This document shows, in pieces, positions 26,249 through 31,818 of a DNA stretch of 31,818 nt. This DNA is from an uncultured Clostridia bacterium. Lineage in GTDB: Bacteria; Bacillota; Clostridia; UBA1381. Numbering within the stretch: the stretch's first letter is position 1; every line of letters begins with the position of its first letter. Location: assembly GCA_934487205.1 (NCBI GenBank), contig CAKSRS010000030.1, positions 1-31,818 on the forward strand. The letters run 5' to 3'. The position numbers and the translations under genes are program-made. The notes beneath the pieces are model-generated. The model worked only from the letters and a program-made list of their open reading frames with translations, was not told the DNA's origin and made no database searches.

Positions 26249-26273
26249 CGCGCACCGCCTTCGGCAGTGCGCG
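26249..26273 (-). other. GC-rich intercistronic hairpin between binding protein and permease
   Basis: CGCGCAC (26249-26255) and GCC (26257-26259) pair with GGC (26263-26265) and GTGCGCG (26267-26273), with one mismatch and a 3-base loop. No T run follows on the minus strand. Such stems after a solute-binding gene often protect the upstream mRNA and lower permease and downstream expression, as known for malE-malF. Confidence 0.65.
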
Positions 26274-26287
26274 CAAGCCCCGTGTTT

Positions 26288-27691
26288 TTACTGCTCGTTA
26301 TCGAGATTATCAAGATAATTTCTTTGGAAATCGGCGTTTGCCTTTTCCAAAATCGCCTTACAATCGGCATTCTTATCCGTAAGAACTTCCTGTATGCAGT
26401 TATCCAAAATTCCGTACAAATCCTGTGCGCAAACCGGTTCTTCCGGCTGACATTCCACTTCCGACGCCGCTACAAATTCGTTATAAAGGCGCACATGGTT
26501 CGGATTTGAATTTACATTTTTGTCAATAAGTTCGTTTTCATATTTGATGCTTTCCGCATCGTCCTTCCATACCTGCATTGACTTTATGCCGATCAGCTCG
26601 CCCTTATCAACGCTCGTATTGATTTTATTTTCGATACTCTTTTTCGATTCGTCGGTCAGTTTGAAACTTCTGCCGAACATTTCAAACCATTTTACCGCCG
26701 CGTCGATCTGCGCATCGTCTGCCTGTGCGGATACACAGTCAAGCATGCCGCCCAAAAGCGTAACCCATCTCTTTGGTCCGCGCGGCAGCGCCATCATACC
26801 CAGACTGTCCGGTTTCATATCATACTGCGTAACCTTCGCCGCAATGTCGCCCGCTTGAATTGCCATCGCAGCGCCGCCCGTACCGTAAACCTTCATATAT
26901 TCATTGTAATCGATAAGCGTGTTTGACGGAAGAACATCATACTTCCACTTTAAATCCTTTACAAACTGCAAAGCATCCGCCGCTTCGTCCGTATTAAATG
27001 TCGCTTTCCATGAACCGTCCGACTGCTGTTCCATAAAGTCAACGCCGTACGACCATGCAAGGCATGAGAATACCCAGCCGCCATTATTATTCGCCGTCGG
27101 AATTACAAACCCCGGTTTCCCCGTTGCCTGTTTTATCTTAACCGCAAATTCCGCCATTTCGTTCCAGTCCTTGGGCTGCATCGGCGTTCCGTCCTCTTGC
27201 ATGAGTCCCGCCGCCTGGAACATCTCCGTATTATACGCAAGTCCGAAAACCGAGCCTGCCCACGGCAGCGCATATATTTTTCCGTTTTTTGAAACTATGT
27301 CCAGCATCTTGGGGTTAAACATTCCGTCATAACCGTTCTTTTTCAGCACATCGGTAAGGTCTGCCACATATCCGCTGTCCTTCATGCGCTGAACCTCCGT
27401 CACATATGTAGAAAACAGCGTCGGCAAAAGTCCCGCCTCCGCCTTCGGATAAAATGTCCCCAAATCAAAAGTCCAGTTATCCGGCAGAATTGTTACATTA
27501 GTATACTTCGCCTCATATTCTTCCTTTACTCGGTTGTAGTTGTCAAGCTCCGAACCCTCCTTCGTCGGCCACTTGCCGATTGAGATTTCCGTTTTGCCCG
27601 AGCTCGTTCCCGCAGTGCCGCCGCAGCCGCTTAACATTCCCGCCGACATAGCCGCGGCAAGTACACACGCGATAACCCTTTTTGCTTTCAT
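26288..27691 (-). CDS. Extracellular sugar-binding lipoprotein of ABC importer
   Basis: A 467-residue family 1 solute-binding protein. The lipoprotein signal peptide ends in MLSGC with lipidated Cys23, followed by a Gly/Thr/Ser linker. The mature part has the family 1 layout: N-lobe IGKWPTKEGSELDNYNRVKEEYEAKY, then LPWAGSVFGLAYNTEMFQAAGL near residue 135-156, and WNEMAEFAVKIKQ. It is anchored on the outer face of the membrane and delivers oligosaccharide to the two permeases that follow. ATG with GAGAGGAA upstream. It is the first gene of the long operon and has a recognisable promoter. Aromatic residues are plentiful, fitting a glycan ligand, but the sugar cannot be named. Confidence 0.93.
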   Translation of the reverse strand: MKAKRVIACVLAAAMSAGMLSGCGGTAGTSSGKTEISIGKWPTKEGSELDNYNRVKEEYEAKYTNVTILPDNWTFDLGTFYPKAEAGLLPTLFSTYVTEVQRMKDSGYVADLTDVLKKNGYDGMFNPKMLDIVSKNGKIYALPWAGSVFGLAYNTEMFQAAGLMQEDGTPMQPKDWNEMAEFAVKIKQATGKPGFVIPTANNNGGWVFSCLAWSYGVDFMEQQSDGSWKATFNTDEAADALQFVKDLKWKYDVLPSNTLIDYNEYMKVYGTGGAAMAIQAGDIAAKVTQYDMKPDSLGMMALPRGPKRWVTLLGGMLDCVSAQADDAQIDAAVKWFEMFGRSFKLTDESKKSIENKINTSVDKGELIGIKSMQVWKDDAESIKYENELIDKNVNSNPNHVRLYNEFVAASEVECQPEEPVCAQDLYGILDNCIQEVLTDKNADCKAILEKANADFQRNYLDNLDNEQ

Positions 27692-27751
27692 AATAAATTC
27701 CTCTCTTTCTTCTCTTTATATTTTGACGTTGTACCCGTCCTTCATAAATCC

Positions 27752-27781
27752 ATTATAAGCCGTCCCGCATATTTAATTCAA
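27752..27781 (-). promoter_or_regulatory. Promoter of the 20-kb surface operon
   Basis: On the minus strand TTGAAT (27781-27776) and TATAAT (27757-27752) are 18 bases apart. Transcription would start near 27746, about 55 bases before the binding-protein ATG. No other convincing promoter is seen within the nine-gene run. Confidence 0.65.
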
Positions 27782-27809
27782 GAGGTACATTTTTCCTTCG
27801 TGATAATTA

Positions 27810-27862
27810 TCCACCATAATAATGTTTAATTTTTCGCCCATGTCATAAAAGGTGGACTTTTT
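27810..27862. promoter_or_regulatory. Candidate operator: GGTGGA elements in the divergent region
   Basis: TCCACC (27810-27815) and GGTGGA (27851-27856) are inverted copies between the divergent promoters. The second is part of AAAGGTGGACTTTT (27848-27861), which recurs with one change at 30232-30245 upstream of the GH39-like gene. A shared regulator site is inferred. Confidence 0.4.
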
Positions 27863-27873
27863 AAGCATTTTGG

Positions 27874-27902
27874 TTGACAAATTCAACTTGCTTGTGTATA
27901 AT
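27874..27902 (+). promoter_or_regulatory. Consensus sigma-A promoter of the membrane AraC gene
   Basis: TTGACA (27874-27879) and TATAAT (27897-27902) with exactly 17 bases between are a perfect consensus promoter. The start would be near 27909, which rules out a protein start upstream of that point. Confidence 0.85.
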
Positions 27903-27944
27903 CAAAATATATTTATAAAAAATAACCATAAAGGGTGTGATTTT

Positions 27945-30233
27945 TTGTCTATTTATTCCAATTTTAAGGTACTCGGCTCCAAAACGATACAAAAGCTGAT
28001 TTTAATGCTTTGCATACCCGTTGTCATAACTCTGGTTTTCGCGGCGGTGTCAAAGGAATACTACATAAACAATTACAAATCCCTTATTATTGCGAATTAT
28101 TCCAACGAGCTGAACCATTTTCTTAAGCAGACGGAAAATGAGATGAATCTGATAATAAACAGCGCCAACTTCTTCTCATCAAACGCGGACATAAAGTACA
28201 TGCTCACAACCGACACAAAACCCGCGACAGACGATTATACTCATACATTATCCGCCGCCGCGGCTTTAAAAACGGTAAAAAATACATCAACTCTTATTGA
28301 CAGCATCGCGATTTACAACAAAAATGCCGCTTTTGTAATAACTCAATCGGGCGTTTATGACGAGGAAGAATATTTCCGCGACATATGCCACTATGAGAAT
28401 TATCCGATTTCATACTTTAAAAGCTACCGTTCGCCGCTCAATTCAAAAAAAATTCTTGCCCCCAGCAAGCTTGCGGATAACTCGACGCAGAAAATCATGG
28501 TTCCGCTTGTGCTGTCATCGGCGGGCGGGATAGATTCGGGAAGTCTTATCATTATAAATGTGAACGTCAGCAACATATTTAACGAATTTCTGATATACAA
28601 ATTCACGCCGAACACAAAAATCTACATGATTGACTCAGTCAACAACACATCTTTCGGCGAATCGATAACAGAAAACGAAGTGTTTGAACCGTATCTGATT
28701 AAAAAAATTAAATCATCTACATACACCAATTCCGACAGCATAAAAGTCGGCGGCAAACGCTATCTTTCCATAACGTCAACCAAGCGCTCCAACCTTTGGG
28801 GATACATATACACGGTAACCGTGCCGTACTCCGACATAAACAATACCGTAGCCCAAACCGCACTTGCAATGACAATTTTTGCACTGTTTTTGTTTATCGC
28901 GCTGTTTTTGTTCGCAGTGTACGGCGCATTCAGAATATACACGCCGTGGAAAAGCCTTATAACGCTGATAGATTCGCTTAACATCAAGCCGTCCGCCTCG
29001 CATACAACATTATGGGACTACATCGGCAGCTCCATATCGGATATTTCGCACACAAACGAAACGCTCAAACACAACCTTTCAATAACATTGCCGCTCAGTC
29101 AGGAAAAATATCTGATAGATATTTTAAACGGAAATACTCCGCCGTCGGACGATGAGCTGAACAAGGTTATTTTCCGATATGACTACTTCCTGTCGATATC
29201 CATGCATGTAACCATAAACCGCGCCTTTACGGCGGCAATCCCTAATTATTCGGGCGTTCAGCTGATGAACGAAATATATAACGCCATTTATTCGGTATTT
29301 GCGAGCTACTTTACAACCTTTACGCTGCCCGTGGAGGACAACACGCTGTACCTTCTGCTGAACCTCGAAAATGACGCATGTTCCGACCGCGTACATGATG
29401 TTATCGAAAACGTGAAAAAGCTTTTTGCCGCCGACGGCGACAAAATTAACATATCTTTTTACACCGGCAATATCTATAAGGGTACGGATGGTCTGCGCAA
29501 AACTCACAACGAATCCATGTCGGGACTGATGAACTCATTTTACACCAACACTCTGCGCGTATTCAACAGACCCGAGGACGAATACACCTTTTCAATGAAC
29601 AGCGAGAGTATTCTGACAAATTACCTCATGGCGGGGTACATCGACAAGGCAAGAGAATTTTTGGAAGAAGTTTTCGCGAATGTTTCGAACAATTCGCAAA
29701 AATCGCGCCAACAGGTGTACGTCGGCATAATAATGACATTTTATAAGGTTATGCGCGCCAAAAACATTCGATTTGATGCGGAAAATGAAGGCGATGAATT
29801 TGAAATTCTGCACAGCATCGTCAGCCGTTCGGAAAACGACATAAAAGCGTACATATTAAAACTGACGGACAAAATAACCGACTCTATGCAGGTTTCCAAA
29901 ACCAAAATTGATATAGGCGAAATCGTGACGTTTATCAACGAAAACTTCACCGACGATATTTATTTGGAACAGCTGGCACAGCAGTACAACACCTCGACAA
30001 AGTATTTATCGAAAAGAATAAAACAGTACCTTAACGTCAGCTTTAAAGATTATCTGACACAGCTGCGCATTGACAAAGCAAAAGATTTACTCGAAAATTC
30101 CGACATAAAAATAGAGGATTTGGCGAGCTCGGTAGGCTTTTTCAACCGCACCACATTTATCCGCGCATTTAAGCTGAAGGTCGGACTAACCCCCAGCGAA
30201 TACCGCGGATTGTACCGAAACAAAAAGCAATAA
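27945..30233 (+). CDS. Membrane-spanning AraC-family regulator with extracellular sensor, 762 aa
   Basis: The protein has a membrane helix at about 17-35 (LILMLCIPVVITLVFAAV), an extracellular domain of about 265 residues resembling a Cache-type sensor, a second helix at about 305-327 (AMTIFALFLFIALFLFAVYG), a cytoplasmic linker region, and a C-terminal AraC double helix-turn-helix in the last ~100 residues (LEQLAQQYNTSTKYLSKRIK; LASSVGFFNRTTFIRAFKLKVGLTPSEYR). This is the YesN/YtdP-like one-protein architecture used in Bacillota to switch on glycan loci from an outside signal. The frame is open to 27852, but a consensus promoter lies inside that extension, so I start at TTG 27945, seven bases after AAAGGGTG. 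Divergent from the surface operon, it is the natural regulator of that operon and perhaps of the GH39-like gene. Confidence 0.9.
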   Translation: MSIYSNFKVLGSKTIQKLILMLCIPVVITLVFAAVSKEYYINNYKSLIIANYSNELNHFLKQTENEMNLIINSANFFSSNADIKYMLTTDTKPATDDYTHTLSAAAALKTVKNTSTLIDSIAIYNKNAAFVITQSGVYDEEEYFRDICHYENYPISYFKSYRSPLNSKKILAPSKLADNSTQKIMVPLVLSSAGGIDSGSLIIINVNVSNIFNEFLIYKFTPNTKIYMIDSVNNTSFGESITENEVFEPYLIKKIKSSTYTNSDSIKVGGKRYLSITSTKRSNLWGYIYTVTVPYSDINNTVAQTALAMTIFALFLFIALFLFAVYGAFRIYTPWKSLITLIDSLNIKPSASHTTLWDYIGSSISDISHTNETLKHNLSITLPLSQEKYLIDILNGNTPPSDDELNKVIFRYDYFLSISMHVTINRAFTAAIPNYSGVQLMNEIYNAIYSVFASYFTTFTLPVEDNTLYLLLNLENDACSDRVHDVIENVKKLFAADGDKINISFYTGNIYKGTDGLRKTHNESMSGLMNSFYTNTLRVFNRPEDEYTFSMNSESILTNYLMAGYIDKAREFLEEVFANVSNNSQKSRQQVYVGIIMTFYKVMRAKNIRFDAENEGDEFEILHSIVSRSENDIKAYILKLTDKITDSMQVSKTKIDIGEIVTFINENFTDDIYLEQLAQQYNTSTKYLSKRIKQYLNVSFKDYLTQLRIDKAKDLLENSDIKIEDLASSVGFFNRTTFIRAFKLKVGLTPSEYRGLYRNKKQ

Positions 30234-30245
30234 AGGTGGAATTTT
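30232..30245 (+). promoter_or_regulatory. Second AAAGGTGGA(N)TTTT element
   Basis: AAAGGTGGAATTTT starts within the regulator's stop codon and matches 13 of 14 bases of the element at 27848-27861. It lies about 105 bases upstream of the predicted GH39-like transcript start. An operator for the membrane AraC protein is inferred. Confidence 0.35.
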
Positions 30246-30310
30246 ATAACATTTTACTTAAATATCACACATTATAGGGCGATAAACTAAACATATCGGT
30301 ATATTAATTC

Positions 30311-30340
30311 TTGAAAACGACTCCCACGGCATGATAAAAT
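30311..30340 (+). promoter_or_regulatory. Promoter of the GH39-like gene
   Basis: TTGAAA (30311-30316) and TAAAAT (30335-30340) are 18 bases apart, giving a start near 30347 and a leader of about 30 bases that includes AAAGGAG. The gene therefore appears to be transcribed separately from the regulator, although no terminator separates them. Confidence 0.5.
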
Positions 30341-30370
30341 ATTATTACAAAACATTTTAAAGGAGTCGTT
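30316..30370 (+). repeat. 9-bp inverted repeat spanning promoter and ribosome binding site
   Basis: AACGACTCC (30316-30324) is the exact reverse complement of GGAGTCGTT (30362-30370), which contains the ribosome binding site of the GH39-like gene. On a read-through transcript from the regulator gene the arms could pair and hide the site; on the transcript from the local promoter the first arm would be absent. Confidence 0.5.
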
Positions 30371-30375
30371 CTATT

Positions 30376-31728
30376 ATGGCAAATATTATTTTTGATTTTA
30401 ACAAAATAACCGGCAAAATAAAACCGATGAATTCCGTCGGTCAGCCGCCGTATGTACCCTGGTCGGATGCATATATGCACTATCTTACCGACGCAAACAT
30501 TACATATTCGCGACTGCATGACGTCGGCGGTACGTTCGGCGGAAATCTCTATGTTGATATACCGAACATCTTCCGCGATTTTTCCGCGGACGAAAACGAC
30601 CCGTCCGCATACGATTTCACGTTTACCGACATTCTGATAAAGGCGGTGTTTGACGCCGATTGCGAGCCGATTTTCCGTCTTGGCGTTTCGATAGAAAATT
30701 ACAGCAGCATCAAGGCATACCGCATATATCCGCCGACCGATTATGACAAATGGGCACGGATATGCGAGCACATTATCATGCACTACCGCGAAGGCTGGGC
30801 GGACGGATTTAACTATGACATAACCTATTGGGAAATATGGAACGAGCCGGATTTTGAGCCGGAACGCGAAAAAAATCAGATGTGGCTGGGGAGCGCCGAG
30901 GATTTTTACCGGCTGTACGCCGTGACGGCGTCGCATTTAAAAAAGCGGTTCGGCGATGACATAAAAATCGGCGGGTACGGTTCGTGCGGATTTTACGGCA
31001 TTTTTGCCGACCCGAAAAAATACGGCATGGACGTGGATCTGCGCGTTGATGCATGGGCGCAGGACATAAGCCATGTGTATCACATAGATTTCTTCCGCGG
31101 ATTTCTTTCCTATATAAATGAACACAACGCACCGCTTGACTTCTTTTCATGGCACACATACTGCAATGTGCCGGACGCGGAAAAAATTGCCGATTATACG
31201 GACAAAGTCCTTACGGAATACGGCCGCGGCGACATTGAAACCATGCTGAATGAATGGAACCCCACGCCCGGGAACGAGCGCCACGGCTCATCAGAGGCAT
31301 GCGCAAACGCCGCCGCAATGATGTGTGCCATGCAAAACAAGAAAACAAGTATTCTGTGTTTTTATGATGCACGTATGCGCGCGAGCGATTTCGGAAGTTT
31401 GTTCAACCCGCTGACGGCGCAGCCATACAGCACTTATTATGCCTTTGCGGCATTCGGCGAGATGCTCGCTTTGGAAAATCAGACATACTGCCAATGCGAC
31501 ACCGACGGAATATACACCGTATCTGCCGCGGACGGGGCAAACTTCATCGCCATGATAAGCAATATTTCCGGCAAAGATGAGGAAATATCGGCAAATATCG
31601 GCGGCAAGGCGGACGTATATCTGATAGACTGGTATAATTTATACACAAAAACAAAGCTTGACGCATCACATTTCACACTGAAAAACAATCAGACGGCAAT
31701 TATTAAAGGAATATACAATCAAGCGTAA
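30376..31728 (+). CDS. Cytoplasmic GH39-like glycoside hydrolase, 450 aa
   Basis: A single-domain retaining glycosidase of clan GH-A. The N-terminal YSRLHDVGG (44-52) and LGVSIE (102-107), acid/base Glu157 in YWEIWNEPDF, FFSWHTY (His260) and nucleophile Glu293 in TMLNEWN match GH39 beta-xylosidase/alpha-iduronidase-like enzymes. A short beta-sandwich follows from about residue 375. There is no signal peptide, so it would act on imported oligosaccharides. The ATG follows AAAGGAG by ten bases. The gene comes 142 bases after the membrane AraC gene, with its own promoter and a possible shared operator, linking it to the surface operon. Beta-xyloside cleavage is the default guess from family members, but several GH39-like subgroups have other activities, so specificity stays open. 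Confidence 0.87.
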   Translation: MANIIFDFNKITGKIKPMNSVGQPPYVPWSDAYMHYLTDANITYSRLHDVGGTFGGNLYVDIPNIFRDFSADENDPSAYDFTFTDILIKAVFDADCEPIFRLGVSIENYSSIKAYRIYPPTDYDKWARICEHIIMHYREGWADGFNYDITYWEIWNEPDFEPEREKNQMWLGSAEDFYRLYAVTASHLKKRFGDDIKIGGYGSCGFYGIFADPKKYGMDVDLRVDAWAQDISHVYHIDFFRGFLSYINEHNAPLDFFSWHTYCNVPDAEKIADYTDKVLTEYGRGDIETMLNEWNPTPGNERHGSSEACANAAAMMCAMQNKKTSILCFYDARMRASDFGSLFNPLTAQPYSTYYAFAAFGEMLALENQTYCQCDTDGIYTVSAADGANFIAMISNISGKDEEISANIGGKADVYLIDWYNLYTKTKLDASHFTLKNNQTAIIKGIYNQA

Positions 31729-31766
31729 AATTCCATTAAACAAAGGGGCTGTTTAAAAAGTCTCAC

Positions 31767-31798
31767 AAAAATCGAGGATGAAAAGTCCTCGATTTTTT
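31767..31798 (+). terminator. Intrinsic terminator downstream of the GH39-like gene
   Basis: ATCGAGGA (31771-31778) and TCCTCGAT (31786-31793) form a perfect 8-bp stem, flanked by an A run before and six T residues after (31793-31798). It can act in both directions. It may belong to the end of a neighbouring insertion sequence rather than to this gene. Confidence 0.7.
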
Positions 31799-31818
31799 GC
31801 ATAGAAAAAAGGCTGAAA

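Noticed and set aside
27852..27944. Upstream extension of the membrane AraC gene
   Set aside because: A consensus -35/-10 pair lies inside it, so it is probably not in the transcript; the TTG at 27945 has the ribosome binding site.
1..31818. tRNA, rRNA, CRISPR array or phage genes
   Set aside because: No cloverleaf, ribosomal RNA stretch, regularly spaced repeats or recognisable phage proteins were seen on either strand.

Overview
The window looks like a chromosomal accessory region of a low-to-moderate G+C Gram-positive anaerobe of the Clostridia. The grounds are AGGAGG-type ribosome binding sites, GTG/TTG starts, S-layer homology (SLH) proteins, a lipobox solute-binding protein, and MsmEFG-type sugar permeases without a local ATPase. 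Large secreted glycan-active proteins plus SLH anchors resemble fibre-degrading gut Clostridia; the species cannot be named from sequence alone.

Layout. (1) 1-3698, minus strand: a sugar-acid catabolic operon with an IlvD/EDD-type dehydratase, a DHDPS-family aldolase/lyase, a short-chain dehydrogenase and a KDPG-aldolase-family gene cut by the window edge. A divergent cupin-AraC regulator (3831-4703) faces it across a promoter region. (2) 4713-6972: a PocR-domain AraC regulator and a divergent FAD-dependent oxidoreductase, sharing overlapping promoters and two 10-bp direct repeats 21 bp apart. (3) 6973-7536: no intact gene. It holds a startless coding remnant, a possible promoter-hairpin-terminator small RNA unit, and the terminator of the next operon. 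(4) 7537-27691, minus strand: nine closely packed genes, apparently one transcript of about 20 kb. In transcription order they are a lipoprotein solute-binding protein, two permeases, a C-terminally SLH-anchored protein, an N-terminally SLH-anchored protein, two tandemly related secreted clan GH-A glycosidases, and two related secreted multi-domain beta-sandwich proteins. (5) 27692-31818, plus strand: a membrane-spanning AraC regulator with a consensus promoter, then a cytoplasmic GH39-like glycosidase, followed by a hairpin terminator and a sequence that may be the edge of an insertion sequence.

Working model (inference). A membrane AraC regulator senses an extracellular glycan signal and switches on a surface glycan-utilisation operon. 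SLH proteins sit on the wall, secreted glycosidases and binding proteins capture and cut the polymer, the ABC importer takes up oligosaccharides using an ATPase encoded elsewhere, and the cytoplasmic GH39-like enzyme finishes hydrolysis. The released sugar may be oxidised, dehydrated and cleaved by the first operon. The substrate cannot be fixed from sequence alone; a xylose-, arabinose-, uronate- or deoxyhexose-containing plant or host glycan would fit.
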